A DNA stretch of 64,000 nt from Terriglobia bacterium (GTDB taxonomy: Bacteria; Acidobacteriota; UBA6911). The DNA is taken from the NCBI GenBank assembly GCA_020072565.1, contig JAIQGI010000004.1, positions 1-64,000 on the forward strand, given 5' to 3'. Of this stretch, positions 34,098 through 43,444 are shown one piece after another. Positions within the stretch are counted from its first letter, which is position 1. Each line of letters begins with the position of its first letter. The notes under the pieces are model-generated. The model did no database searches and had not been told where the DNA came from. It worked only from the letters and a program-made list of their open reading frames with translations. The position numbers and the translations under genes are program-made.

Positions 34098-35084
34098 ATG
34101 GCACAGGGGATTCTGGTCTTCGTTGAGGAGCGGGAAGGAGTGGTCAAAAAACCCTCTCTCGAGGCGGTCGGCGCAGCGCGAAAGCTGGCGGACACTCTGC
34201 AGGAACCCGTCACGGCCCTCTTCATCGGGCCGAAAGAACCTGCGATGAATCTCGCGCATCACGGTGCCGACAAGATCCTGCTGGCACGCCACGAACTGCT
34301 CGTCTCCTATTCGACCGAGGGATTTGCATCGACCATCGGTCAGGCCGCCGGGCAGGTGAATCCACGCATTATCCTGGGCTCTGCAACTGCGATGGGCCGG
34401 GATGTCCTCCCGAGAGTTGCCGCCAAGTTGCGCGCCGGCCTGGCACAGGATTGCACTGACATCCGGATCATCGAGGGAAAGCAACTCGAATGCGTGCGCC
34501 CAATCTATGCCGGCAAGGCGTTTGCCCGGGTCAGGCCTGCGATGCTGCCTGCGGTCGCGACACTGCGGCCCAATGTCTTCTCTCTGGGTGCGCCCGATAC
34601 TTCCCGCACCGCCGAAACGGCTGCTTTCACGCCGGAGTTGAAGCCTGAACAAATCCGGGCTCGGGTCGTCGGAATCCAGTCTGCGGCAGGGGCGAAAGTG
34701 GAATTGACGGAGGCCAATATCGTGGTTTCCGGCGGGCGCGGGATCAAGGGCCCCGAAAACTTCCCGATTGTGCAGGATCTGGCGGATGCGCTCGGCGCTG
34801 CCCTCGGCGCCTCACGTGCAGCGGTCGATGCGGGATGGATCGATCATCAGCACCAGGTCGGCCAGACGGGCAAGACAGTCTCGCCCACACTTTACATCGC
34901 ATGCGGCATCAGCGGAGCGATTCAGCACCTGGCCGGCATGTCGTCGTCCAAATACATTGTTGCCATCAACAAAGATCCCGAAGCACCGATCTTCAAGCTC
35001 GCCGACTACGGGATCGTCGGTGACCTGTTCACCGTCGTCCCCGCGCTCGCCAAAGAAATAAGAAAACTGCGGTCCCAAGGCTGA
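34098..35084 (+). CDS. etfA: Electron transfer flavoprotein, alpha subunit
   Basis: 328 residues from the ATG at 34098, chosen for GGAGGG 7 bases upstream and the MAQGILVFVEEREG start. The C-terminal FAD-binding domain is complete: VVSGGRGIKGPENF, ASRAAVDAGWIDHQHQVGQTGKTVSP, LYIACGISGAIQHLAGM, VAINKDPEAPIFKLADYGIVGDL. It forms the heterodimer with EtfB. Confidence 0.96.
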   Translation: MAQGILVFVEEREGVVKKPSLEAVGAARKLADTLQEPVTALFIGPKEPAMNLAHHGADKILLARHELLVSYSTEGFASTIGQAAGQVNPRIILGSATAMGRDVLPRVAAKLRAGLAQDCTDIRIIEGKQLECVRPIYAGKAFARVRPAMLPAVATLRPNVFSLGAPDTSRTAETAAFTPELKPEQIRARVVGIQSAAGAKVELTEANIVVSGGRGIKGPENFPIVQDLADALGAALGASRAAVDAGWIDHQHQVGQTGKTVSPTLYIACGISGAIQHLAGMSSSKYIVAINKDPEAPIFKLADYGIVGDLFTVVPALAKEIRKLRSQG

Positions 35085-35263
35085 CGGCAGGGAAGCCCCC
35101 GCGCGTGCTCTGCTCCAAGATTATTTGCTAGAAGAAATGAATGACGCAGAGGGCGCGGAGGGCAGCGGGGAGTGCCGGCTGCGCTCTGTTTCGTCTGCGT
35201 TAGGGCTTTGGATGAAAGCTGGATGCGACGTGCCGGCGGGGCACACCCGGCTTGGCGTAGTTA

Positions 35264-35272
35264 TGTTATACT
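35264..35272 (+). promoter_or_regulatory. Extended -10 element upstream of the HD-membrane-protein gene
   Basis: TGTTATACT fits TGn plus a -10 hexamer with one mismatch and lies 23 bases before the ATG at 35296. No -35 is seen. Upstream, an imperfect CGCAGAGG/GCGGAGG repeat fills part of 35142-35205. Confidence 0.4.
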
Positions 35273-35295
35273 ATGAGGTTTTGGGCGGGTGACAA

Positions 35296-37653
35296 ATGCC
35301 TGCAGTAGCTAAATTTGGGAAACGGGACCGGCCCGGGCACAATTCTCTTCAAAAGATCTCCGAAAACCTCCGCAGCCAACTGACCCGGATCGACCTACTG
35401 GTGGGATTGGGCGCAGCGGTCGTGCTGACCGTCCTTCTCGTCGTGTTCCATTATCATTCCGTTCCTGAATACCAGGCAGGGGATGTCGCTACCTCGGAAG
35501 TTCGCGCCCTGCAGGATGTTATTTATCAGGACCAGCCAGCCACGGCGCAAGAGCGGGCAGCGGCGCGTGAGCGCAGCCAGGCCGTCTATGACTTCAACGG
35601 GGCGCTCATTGTCCGGATCGAGCGCGACCTTGGTCAGGCCTTCTCTACAGCGCGCAACATCCTGGCCGAGAAAAAAGTGCCGTCCAAAGGTGTGCTGGAG
35701 GCAGCCGAGAAGGCAGAACTCCTGCCAGAGCTGGAATCAAGCTTAGGCAGAACGGTGCCCCCCAAGGTCTTGCCGCTCCTGCTGCAGGAGAGGTTCAATG
35801 CTTCGCTCGAAGGGCGGATCGTCCGGATCCTGGATACGGTGCTTCGCGGTTGCATCGTCGACGACGAGGGCTGGTCACAGTTTCTCCGGGATCAACGCAG
35901 GGGCATCGTCGTGCGCGACAATACGCAGCCTGCAGAGCGCACTCTGGCGGAAGCCTACATGGCGCGCAATCGCACTGCAGCGCGCGAGTACCTGCGGCAG
36001 CTCCAATCCGAGTTCGCCGAGCTTTCAGCGCGTGACCGCGCACAGTTGCTGGGCTTCCTGGACACCCTGCTGGTCCCTAACCTCCTGTACAATCAGACAG
36101 AAACGGAGGTGCGGCGCGAAGCCGCGGGTTCCCGGGTCGCGCCCGTGGAAATTACCATCAAACAGGGCAAGCCCATCGTGCGCAAGGGGGAGATAGTCAC
36201 CCCGGCGATGGTCGTGCAACTCGAGGCGCTGCGGAGAGAACAAAGACCACATTCATTCCTGGCACAGTTCGTCGGATTTTTCTTTTTCATTGCTGCCTTC
36301 CTTTACGGCCTCTGGCGCTCCTTCATTCTTTACCAGCACCGCCACAGGAAGATCCGGCACCAGACGCTTCTGATCCTGCTGGTGCTGGTCGCCGTCTTTG
36401 TCGTCATCCGCCTGCTCACCGGGCTCTCCGACATCCTGAGCGAGCGCTTGCCGGCGGAGGCTTTCCCAGGGCTGTTCCAGCTCTACTACATGATCCCGTT
36501 CGCATTCGGTGCGATCCTGGTCGCGTTGCTCGTGGACGTCAATCTGGGAATCATGACCTCGCTGCTGGTGGCGACGCTTACCGGCCTCTTTTACGGGGAC
36601 AGCTATATTGCCGCCTATGCCGTGCTGGGCAGCCTCGCGGGAGTTTACAGCGTCCGGCACTACAAGGACCGGGCTGCGATTCTGAAGGCGGGCCTGACGA
36701 TCGGTGTCGTGAACATGACATGCATCCTGGGGATCGATTGCCTGCGCCAGGCTCCCATGACCTTCTGGGGTACAACCCTGCAGCTGAGCTCCGGGTTCAT
36801 CAGTGGCGCACTGGCGTCCGCCCTGGCATCCACCCTGCTGCCGACTCTCGAGTCGTTGTTCAAGATCACCACCGATATCCGGCTGCTGGAGCTGTCGAAC
36901 CTCAACGCTCCGATGCTGCGCCGTCTTTCAGTGGAAGCCCCCGGCACCTATCATCACAGCCTGATGCTGGCAACGCTCGCCGAAACTGCCGCCGAGGCAA
37001 TCGAAGCGAACTCTCTCCTGGTGCGGGTCGGGGCCTACTATCACGATCTTGGCAAGATGCTCAAGCCCGAGTACTACGTCGAGAATCAGTCGTTTGGCAT
37101 CAACAAGCACGAGGCGCTGTCGCCGAACATGAGCTGCCTGATCATCGCGAGCCATGTCAAGGACGGGCTCGAACTGGCCAAGGAAATGGGCCTGACTCAG
37201 GATATCTGCGACCTCATTCCGCAGCACCACGGCACCCGGATCATGTCCTACTTTTATCGCAAGGCGCTCGACGCGATCAATGGCAAGGAGCAGGAGATCG
37301 ACGAAGTGGATTTCCGCTACCCGGGTCCGAAGCCGCAGACCAAAGAAGCGGCCATCCTGATGATGGCGGATTGCATCGAAGCCGCGTCCCGGACGCTGAC
37401 CGATCCGTCACCGGCACAGCTTCAAGGCATGATAGATCGCCTGGTCGACTCGGTTCTGGCCGACAACCAGCTCGACGAATGCGATATCACTTTGCGTGAA
37501 ATCGGTCTGGCCAAGGAGTCGTTCTTCAAGATCCTGACGGGCTTCTATCATCATCGCCTCGACTATCCCGGTTATGATTTCAAAGCTGTCGAAGAGAGAC
37601 CAGATAAAATCCCCCTCACGAACTCAAGTCCTAAACACGCAAAGGCGATTTAA
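35296..37653 (+). CDS. 7TM-HD family membrane phosphodiesterase (PgpH-like)
   Basis: 785 residues: one N-terminal membrane helix (about 34-54), an extracytoplasmic domain to about residue 310, a block of about six membrane helices (about 315-510), and a cytosolic HD domain with YHHSLMLATLAE, YYHDLGKM (HD pair), NKHEALSP and LIPQHHGTRIMSYF. This is the layout of PgpH/YqfF, which hydrolyses cyclic di-AMP in Firmicutes; whether the nucleotide is the same here is not known. Its 3' end overlaps ybeY by 80 bases. phoH, usually adjacent in this cluster, is not present. Confidence 0.9.
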   Translation: MPAVAKFGKRDRPGHNSLQKISENLRSQLTRIDLLVGLGAAVVLTVLLVVFHYHSVPEYQAGDVATSEVRALQDVIYQDQPATAQERAAARERSQAVYDFNGALIVRIERDLGQAFSTARNILAEKKVPSKGVLEAAEKAELLPELESSLGRTVPPKVLPLLLQERFNASLEGRIVRILDTVLRGCIVDDEGWSQFLRDQRRGIVVRDNTQPAERTLAEAYMARNRTAAREYLRQLQSEFAELSARDRAQLLGFLDTLLVPNLLYNQTETEVRREAAGSRVAPVEITIKQGKPIVRKGEIVTPAMVVQLEALRREQRPHSFLAQFVGFFFFIAAFLYGLWRSFILYQHRHRKIRHQTLLILLVLVAVFVVIRLLTGLSDILSERLPAEAFPGLFQLYYMIPFAFGAILVALLVDVNLGIMTSLLVATLTGLFYGDSYIAAYAVLGSLAGVYSVRHYKDRAAILKAGLTIGVVNMTCILGIDCLRQAPMTFWGTTLQLSSGFISGALASALASTLLPTLESLFKITTDIRLLELSNLNAPMLRRLSVEAPGTYHHSLMLATLAETAAEAIEANSLLVRVGAYYHDLGKMLKPEYYVENQSFGINKHEALSPNMSCLIIASHVKDGLELAKEMGLTQDICDLIPQHHGTRIMSYFYRKALDAINGKEQEIDEVDFRYPGPKPQTKEAAILMMADCIEAASRTLTDPSPAQLQGMIDRLVDSVLADNQLDECDITLREIGLAKESFFKILTGFYHHRLDYPGYDFKAVEERPDKIPLTNSSPKHAKAI

Positions 37654-38077
37654 GATCTTCCGGTATGCCGTGTCTGCGTTCTGCGACGGAGTCCTGTGCG
37701 CGTTGGAGGTGCGGGAGCGTACGCTCGCCGTGGTTTTCGTGAGCGCGCGCAGGATGCGGGGTCTGAACCGGCAGTATTTGGGCCGTGACTACGCGACCGA
37801 CGTTCTTAGCTTCGGCTATCAAGGCGAAGTAGTGGAAGGATCCTCCTTCCTTGGGGAGATCGTGATCGCGCCTGAGATCGCCTGGCGCCAGGCGCGCCGC
37901 TGGCGCAACCGGCCGGAACGGGAGATGCGCAAGCTCCTGGTGCACGGGATTTTGCACCTCCTGGGTTACAATCACGAGGCCGACGCAGGCGGGATGAACC
38001 GGTTGCAGCAACAACTGCTGCGCCGGCGGACCAGGGAGTACGAAGGGCCGCTGGCCGAAATGAGAGACGCGACATGA
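37574..38077 (+). CDS. ybeY: Endoribonuclease YbeY (16S rRNA maturation)
   Basis: 167 residues. The zinc-binding signature is present as HGILHLLGYNHEAD (three His); the usual YDH reads YNH here. The upstream DRATDVLSF-type motif is seen as DYATDVLSFGYQ. The start at 37574 lies 80 bases inside the preceding HD gene; it is kept because the family's N-terminal strand (QRRFKIFRYAVSAF) begins in the overlap and no later start codon would include it. The stop overlaps the next gene by 4 bases (ATGA), so the three genes are tightly coupled. Confidence 0.92.
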   Translation: MISKLSKRDQIKSPSRTQVLNTQRRFKIFRYAVSAFCDGVLCALEVRERTLAVVFVSARRMRGLNRQYLGRDYATDVLSFGYQGEVVEGSSFLGEIVIAPEIAWRQARRWRNRPEREMRKLLVHGILHLLGYNHEADAGGMNRLQQQLLRRRTREYEGPLAEMRDAT

Positions 38078-39336
38078 TACTCTTCTATCTGGAGATCGCG
38101 GGCATCGTGGCCGGCGCCACTGGTCTGTTTCTGCTGTCGATGCTGGAGGGCGCCCTGCTTGCTGCCAGCCCGGTGACCTTGCGGATGAGCCTCGAGCGCG
38201 AAGACGAGAAGACACCGCCGCTGCTGGAGCTGGTCATCGAAAACAAGAGCCATCTTTTTCTCCCTCTGCATCTCGGGATCCAGGTCGCACTCATCATCGT
38301 CGCGATTCTGATCACCCACGTGAGCATGAAGCGCTGGCCAGTCTGGGGTCTGGCCTGGGCGATCGCCATCGCACTGGCAGCCTCCGTTCTCCTGCGGCAA
38401 CTGCTGCCGCGGCTGATGACCCAGAACGAATCCGAGAAGAAACTGATCCTGCTGCTGCGCTTTCTGAATCCGCTCATCGCAGCGTGCCGCCTTCTGGCCC
38501 TGCCCTTGTCGCACGTATTGAACCTCTTCCAGCGCCTCTATCATGAAACTGAACCCCCCGCCGGCCCTGCCGGCGAGGAGACCACCGGGGAGGAGATCCA
38601 GGCTTACCTCGAGATCGGGGAAGACGAGGGGATCCTTGAAAAGGAGGACACCCGGCTCATCCAGTCGGTTGTCGAATTTGGGGATACCCTCGTGCGTGAA
38701 GTTATGACCCCGCGCACGAGGATCGCGGCCTGCAGCGAGGATGCTACGATGGGTGAACTGCGCGACATCATGGTGGCAAGCCGCCACTCGCGCATCCCGA
38801 TCTACCGGGGCGATGTCGATCACATCATCGGGATCGCTTACATCCGGCAGCTTCTGGCGCAATATTCGCAAGGAAAGGACTCTGAATTGATCACCGGCCT
38901 GGTTCATCCTGCGTTGTTTGTTCCCGAGACCAAGCGCGTTTCGGCGCTGCTGAAGGAGCTGCAGGTGCGCGGGGATCACACGGCCATCGTCATCGACGAA
39001 TTCGGCGGCGTCGCCGGACTCGTCACCATCGAGGATCTGGTGGAGGAGATTGTCGGGGAGATCCGCGATGAGGACCAGGCGAAAGTGAGCGAGATCGTCG
39101 AGGAGAGTCCGAAGAGCTTCGTCTTCCGGGGAAGCACCGAAATCTACCATTTGGAGGAGTTGGCGGGGAAAAAGTTCGCGGGCTCCGATGCTTCCACAGT
39201 AGCGGGACTGATCTCGTCCTACCTGGGGCGCATTCCTGCGCCGGGTGAGGAGTTCGACTTCGAGGGCATGCGGGTCCAAATCCTCGACGCCGACCGCAAG
39301 CGGGTCCGGAGACTGCGGATCCAGCTCTCCGGCTGA
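38074..39336 (+). CDS. CNNM/CorC-family transporter with CBS domains
   Basis: 420 residues. An N-terminal CNNM membrane domain with three or four helices (about 5-165) is followed by two CBS domains (about 205-330; REVMTPRTRIAACSED, RHSRIPIYRGDVDHIIGIAYIRQLL, AIVIDEFGGVAGLVTIEDLVEEIVGEI) and a C-terminal CorC/HlyC domain (about 345-418). Such proteins are linked to magnesium or cobalt efflux and are often named hemolysin C-like; direct lysis activity is not implied. It overlaps ybeY by 4 bases. Confidence 0.92.
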   Translation: MILFYLEIAGIVAGATGLFLLSMLEGALLAASPVTLRMSLEREDEKTPPLLELVIENKSHLFLPLHLGIQVALIIVAILITHVSMKRWPVWGLAWAIAIALAASVLLRQLLPRLMTQNESEKKLILLLRFLNPLIAACRLLALPLSHVLNLFQRLYHETEPPAGPAGEETTGEEIQAYLEIGEDEGILEKEDTRLIQSVVEFGDTLVREVMTPRTRIAACSEDATMGELRDIMVASRHSRIPIYRGDVDHIIGIAYIRQLLAQYSQGKDSELITGLVHPALFVPETKRVSALLKELQVRGDHTAIVIDEFGGVAGLVTIEDLVEEIVGEIRDEDQAKVSEIVEESPKSFVFRGSTEIYHLEELAGKKFAGSDASTVAGLISSYLGRIPAPGEEFDFEGMRVQILDADRKRVRRLRIQLSG

Positions 39337-39337
39337 G

Positions 39338-39412
39338 AATCTCAACGCGGAGGGCGCAGACCACGCCGATATAGTCCGCCTACGTGCCCTCAGCCTCCTC
39401 CGGGTTGAGATT
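39338..39412. repeat. Long imperfect hairpin between corC-like gene and ribD
   Basis: Arms 39338-39353 and 39397-39412 pair at 15 of 16 positions (one G-G mismatch), with AATCTCAAC on one side and GTTGAGATT on the other; the loop is 43 bases. It starts almost at the corC-like stop codon and is followed by TTTTG, so it could act as a terminator. The inner part is the GCGGAGG unit seen in other intergenic repeats of the window. No FMN riboswitch signature is seen. Confidence 0.6.
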
Positions 39413-39434
39413 TTGCCTTTGAGGCATCGGGACT

Positions 39435-40598
39435 TTGGTGAACAGAGTGAATCCACAAGACCGGAAGTTCATGCGCCGGGCCTTGGCGCTCGCCGGGAAG
39501 TCACTAGGTCTGGCCAGCCCGAATCCCCCCGTCGGGTGTGTGATCGCTCAAGGAGACGAGGTGGTGGGACAGGGCTGGCACGAATACGCAACCCGCGATC
39601 ATGCCGAGGTGCGCGCCCTCGCGGAGGCTGGGATCCAGGCCCGGGGCTCCACCGCCTACGTGACCCTCGAGCCTTGTGTCCACTACGGCCGGACGCCACC
39701 CTGTGCCTCGGCACTGATTGCCGCGGGTGTCCGTCGGGTGATCGTGGCGCGGGTCGATCCCAACCCGATCGTGTCCGGCAAAGGAATCGGTGCGCTGCGC
39801 GCCGCGGATATCGATGTTGAACTGGGATTGTTGCAGGCCGAGGCCGGGCGCAATATCGAGCCGTTTGCTTGCCATGTGACCACGGGCCTGCCGCTCGTGG
39901 TCGGCAAGGTGGGGATGTCTCTGGACGGCAGGATTGCGGCCGCCGGCAATCCCGGTGCCCGGATCACCTCCGACGAAGCCCGCAAATTCGGCCAGCAGCT
40001 GCGGCTGCAGCTGGATGCTCTGCTGGTAGGCATCGGCACCATCCTGGCGGACGACCCGCAACTCACCTACCGGGGCAAGCTGCCCAAGGCCCGTCCACTC
40101 ATAACCGTGGTGCTCGACAGCCTCTTGCGTACTCCACCGGGCGCCCGGCTTTTCCGATCGGATCCGGCGCCGCATGTCCTGATCTTCTGCCGGCCGGATG
40201 CACCCCTGCAGCGCAGGCGGGAACTCGAAGCCGCTGGAGCCGAGATCGTCCCGGTGGAGCACGGCCCCGAAGGACTGGACTTGAATCGAGTATTGCGGGA
40301 GTTGGGGGAGCGCAAGGTTCTCGGACTGCTCGTCGAGGGGGGCAGTGAGGTTCACTGGTCGTTCCTGTCAGCGCGTCTGGTCGACAAGTTTCAATTTATC
40401 ATCGCTCCCATGGTCCTCGGCGGCAGGCAGGCGGTGCCGTCGGTAGGTGGCGCGGGCTACCCGTCGGCGGGAGAAGCGCCGCGCTTCCGCATCAGTCGCA
40501 GCCTGCAGGCCGGTCCTGACCTGATCCTCGAGGCCTACCCCAGCTATTCAAGATCGATCCTCTCTCCCTGGCTTACTGTTTTCGACAGATCGACATGA
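39435..40598 (+). CDS. ribD: Bifunctional riboflavin biosynthesis deaminase/reductase
   Basis: Deaminates the pyrimidine intermediate of riboflavin synthesis and then reduces its ribose. 387 residues. The N-terminal deaminase has DHAEVRAL and LEPCVHYGRTPPC (zinc His/Cys/Cys and catalytic Glu); the C-terminal reductase has KVGMSLDGRIA, SDEAR, DALLVGIGTILADDPQLTYR and LLVEGGSEVHWSFL. The start is uncertain: TTG at 39435 has GAGG 10 bases upstream; GTG codons follow at 39438 and 39447. It stands alone without ribB/E/H. Confidence 0.94.
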   Translation: MVNRVNPQDRKFMRRALALAGKSLGLASPNPPVGCVIAQGDEVVGQGWHEYATRDHAEVRALAEAGIQARGSTAYVTLEPCVHYGRTPPCASALIAAGVRRVIVARVDPNPIVSGKGIGALRAADIDVELGLLQAEAGRNIEPFACHVTTGLPLVVGKVGMSLDGRIAAAGNPGARITSDEARKFGQQLRLQLDALLVGIGTILADDPQLTYRGKLPKARPLITVVLDSLLRTPPGARLFRSDPAPHVLIFCRPDAPLQRRRELEAAGAEIVPVEHGPEGLDLNRVLRELGERKVLGLLVEGGSEVHWSFLSARLVDKFQFIIAPMVLGGRQAVPSVGGAGYPSAGEAPRFRISRSLQAGPDLILEAYPSYSRSILSPWLTVFDRST

Positions 40599-40863
40599 TC
40601 TCGGTCTGGAATCGTACATCCGGTCGGCTGACCGTCGCCGAGAATCAATCGCGCCCAAATCCGCACACGCACGCCTGCAGGTGCCTGACCGGAAACGTTG
40701 GCACGATGAACCGCGGTCTCAGTGGGCGCGCAAGGGGCTCGGGCATCCGGGGCCGGGTGGAGAGTTGGAAATTGATATCCTGTCGCCGAATTCCCAGATA
40801 GAATGGGCGCGCCGCTGATTCGGCGGCATGATTATTCCTGATTGCTGATTTTATCGGACTGCC

Positions 40864-41859
40864 ATGCATCCCCTTCGGAGATTGCTGCCTGCGGGATTGC
40901 TCCTGCTGATCATCGTCGTGGTGGGTATCAGCGGCTATATCCTCATCGAAGGCTGGAACCTTCTCGACTCTACTTATATGGTAGTCATCACCTTATTCAC
41001 GATCGGCTTCCAGGAGGTACACCCCTTATCGCACGCGGGCGAGATCTTTACCATGTTTATCGCCGTATCCGGAGTGGGCACCGCCGTTTACGCCGGCGGG
41101 CGTGCGGTCGAGATCATCGTTGAAGGCGAGATGTCCGGGTACCGGAAGAGGAAAAGGATGAACCAGAGAATCAGAGAAATGAGCCAACATTACATCATCT
41201 GCGGCTACGGCAGGGTCGGCCACCAGGTGTCGCAAGTCTTTGCATCCTCAAAGGTTCCATTCGTCGTGATCGACAGCAAGCCGGAGACCACCGCCGAGCT
41301 CGAACTCAAAGGCGCGCCTCACATCATCGGCGACGCTACCTCGGACGAAACGCTCCTGCAGGCGGGCATTAAGACCGCCAAGGGCCTGGTCGCCTGCTCG
41401 GATTCGGATGTGGCCAATGTCTATGTAACCCTGTCTGCCCGCGCCCTGAATCCAGGCCTGCGCATCGTTGCCCGGGCGGGACTCCGGGATACCGAGAAGA
41501 AGCTCCTCATGGCAGGCGCCGACCGTGTCATCTCGCCTTATTTCATTTCAGGCCTCCGGATGGCCGCGCTTGCGACCCGGCCCGTGACCAGCGATTTCCT
41601 TGATCTGGTCACACACGGCGGCCAGGTCGAATACAGCCTCTTCGAATTGGCTGTTTCCGAGCATTCGGCACTGGTCGGCAAGAGTCTGGAGGAAGCCGAC
41701 ATCCGCGGCGTGGCCGGTGCGCTGGTGCTGGCCATGCGGAAAGCGGATGGCTCTTTTAATCTGCAGCCGAAGGCAGCCTCGAAGGTCGAAAAGGGGAGTG
41801 TCCTGGTTGTCCTCGGGACTCAGGAACAGATCGAGGTGCTGGAAAGAATGGTGAAATAA
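40864..41859 (+). CDS. Two-TM ion channel with TrkA-N and TrkA-C (RCK) domains
   Basis: 331 residues. Two membrane helices (about 9-28 and 60-80) flank a pore loop whose filter reads TIGFQE (46-51), where potassium channels have TVGYGD. A TrkA-N/RCK domain follows (about 108-225; HYIICGYGRVGHQVSQ is the Rossmann loop) and then a TrkA-C domain (about 245-331). The layout matches MthK-type channels gated by a cytosolic ring. Ion choice is uncertain because the second filter Gly is Gln. The 265-base spacer upstream (40599-40863) shows no gene. Confidence 0.88.
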   Translation: MHPLRRLLPAGLLLLIIVVVGISGYILIEGWNLLDSTYMVVITLFTIGFQEVHPLSHAGEIFTMFIAVSGVGTAVYAGGRAVEIIVEGEMSGYRKRKRMNQRIREMSQHYIICGYGRVGHQVSQVFASSKVPFVVIDSKPETTAELELKGAPHIIGDATSDETLLQAGIKTAKGLVACSDSDVANVYVTLSARALNPGLRIVARAGLRDTEKKLLMAGADRVISPYFISGLRMAALATRPVTSDFLDLVTHGGQVEYSLFELAVSEHSALVGKSLEEADIRGVAGALVLAMRKADGSFNLQPKAASKVEKGSVLVVLGTQEQIEVLERMVK

Positions 41860-41945
41860 CCGGTTTCTGCCAACCGCTGGCCTGCTGTTACAAAATCGTC
41901 CGTTTCTCCACTGGGAGAACGGACCCAGAGCTGAAAGGACCCTTT

Positions 41946-43331
41946 ATGTTTTCCCGTGAAATCTATGTTCGCCGCAGAGAGATACTCAGGAAATCCGTCA
42001 AGTCGGGACTCCTCCTGTTTCTTGGGAATGAGGAAAGCCCGATGAATTACCCGGCCAACCAGTACACATTCCGTCAGGACAGTTCTTTCCTCTACTACTG
42101 GGGCCTCGACTCTCCGGGGCTGGCGGCCGCGTTGGATGTCGACAGCGGGACGGAAACCCTGTTCGGCGATGATCCGACGGTTGCGGACATAGTTTGGACG
42201 GGACCACAGCCGCTTTTGCGTGACCGGGCGGCATCGGTCGGGGTGAGCCTGGCGTTGCGGGCCGCGAGCCTCAGAGAGAGCATTGAGGAAGCAATGCGCA
42301 AAGGGCGCACGATCCACTACCTCCCCGCCTACCGGCCTGAAAACATCTTGAAGATTGAGCACTTGCTCGGGATCCACCCTTCCTTTGCGAAAGCGTATGC
42401 CTCGGTGGAATTTACGAAGGCGGTCGTGGCACAGCGCTCCATCAAGGCGCCGGAAGAAATCGCTGAAATCGAAAAGGCTATCAATATCAGCTGCGAGATG
42501 CAGACATATGCCATGAAGATGGCGCGCGCAGGCATGATCGAGCGCGAAATCGCCGGCGCCATGCATGGAATCGCTCTGGCGCGAGGAGGGGATCTCGCAT
42601 TCCCGATCATTTTTTCGATCCACGGCGAGACGCTTCACAATCACTATCATGGCAACGTGATGCAGAACGGCAACATCATAGTCAACGACTGCGGCGCGGA
42701 GTCGGAGCTCCACTACGCCGGTGACCTGACACGCACATTCCCCGTAAGCGGCAAGTTCACCGATCGTCAGCACGAGGTGTACCGCATCGTCCTCGATGCC
42801 CAGCAGAAGGCACTCCTGGCAATCAAACCGGGTGTGCCACACCGTGAAATCCACCTGCTGGCCTGCCGGACTCTGGCTTCGGGGCTGAAGCAGCTCGGAC
42901 TTATGAAAGGGGATGTAAACGAAGCGGTGGAACACGGGGCGCATGCGATGTTCTTCCAGTGCGGACTCGGTCACATGATGGGGCTCGATGTGCACGATAT
43001 GGAAGACCTGGGCGAACAGCACGTCGGCTATGCAGGGACGCAGCGCAGTCCGCAATTCGGACTCTGTTACCTTCGTCTGGCCGCGCCGCTCCGCGCGGGG
43101 TTTGTGATCACCTGTGAACCGGGCATCTATTTTATCCCGGCGCTGATCGAGCAGTGGAAGGCGGAGCGCAAACACGAGCAGTTCATCAACTATGACATGC
43201 TCGAGCGCTACCGCGACTTCGGAGGTATACGCGTGGAAGATGATGTCCTGGTGACCGAGACCGGGTATCGGATCCTCGGCACCCACGCGCCGAGCACGAT
43301 CGAGGAAGTCGAAGCTGCCTGCGCCGGGTAA
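41946..43331 (+). CDS. pepP: Xaa-Pro aminopeptidase (aminopeptidase P, M24B)
   Basis: 461 residues. An N-terminal AMP_N domain (about 1-165) precedes the pita-bread catalytic domain. Metal ligands are in place: NDCGAESELHYAGDLTRTFP (two Asp), GHMMGLDVHD (His), ITCEPGIYF (Glu) and GGIRVEDDVLVTETG (Glu). It removes N-terminal residues before proline. AAAGGA lies 6 bases upstream of the ATG. Cytosolic: no signal peptide. Confidence 0.94.
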   Translation: MFSREIYVRRREILRKSVKSGLLLFLGNEESPMNYPANQYTFRQDSSFLYYWGLDSPGLAAALDVDSGTETLFGDDPTVADIVWTGPQPLLRDRAASVGVSLALRAASLRESIEEAMRKGRTIHYLPAYRPENILKIEHLLGIHPSFAKAYASVEFTKAVVAQRSIKAPEEIAEIEKAINISCEMQTYAMKMARAGMIEREIAGAMHGIALARGGDLAFPIIFSIHGETLHNHYHGNVMQNGNIIVNDCGAESELHYAGDLTRTFPVSGKFTDRQHEVYRIVLDAQQKALLAIKPGVPHREIHLLACRTLASGLKQLGLMKGDVNEAVEHGAHAMFFQCGLGHMMGLDVHDMEDLGEQHVGYAGTQRSPQFGLCYLRLAAPLRAGFVITCEPGIYFIPALIEQWKAERKHEQFINYDMLERYRDFGGIRVEDDVLVTETGYRILGTHAPSTIEEVEAACAG

Positions 43332-43369
43332 TCTGTGATGGCATCGGAACAGAACCGCCATGGACGCCG

Positions 43370-43381
43370 ATGCACGTGCAT
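43370..43381. repeat. 12-bp perfect palindrome between convergent genes
   Basis: ATGCACGTGCAT lies in the 113-base spacer between pepP and thiE, flanked by CGCC and GGCG that could lengthen the stem. No T-run follows. It might be a weak bidirectional terminator or a protein site. Confidence 0.35.
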
Positions 43382-43444
43382 GTTTGGCGACCCGCAGCGT
43401 ACATCGGTGGTTTCAACGCCTGGGATTGAGACTCTCAGCGGAAT

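Noticed and set aside
39337-39434. Possible FMN riboswitch before ribD
   Set aside because: The region is under 100 bases and consists mainly of one repeat-derived hairpin; the conserved FMN aptamer segments are not seen.
41820-43361. 513-codon minus-strand frame
   Set aside because: Antisense to aminopeptidase P with all metal ligands in place.
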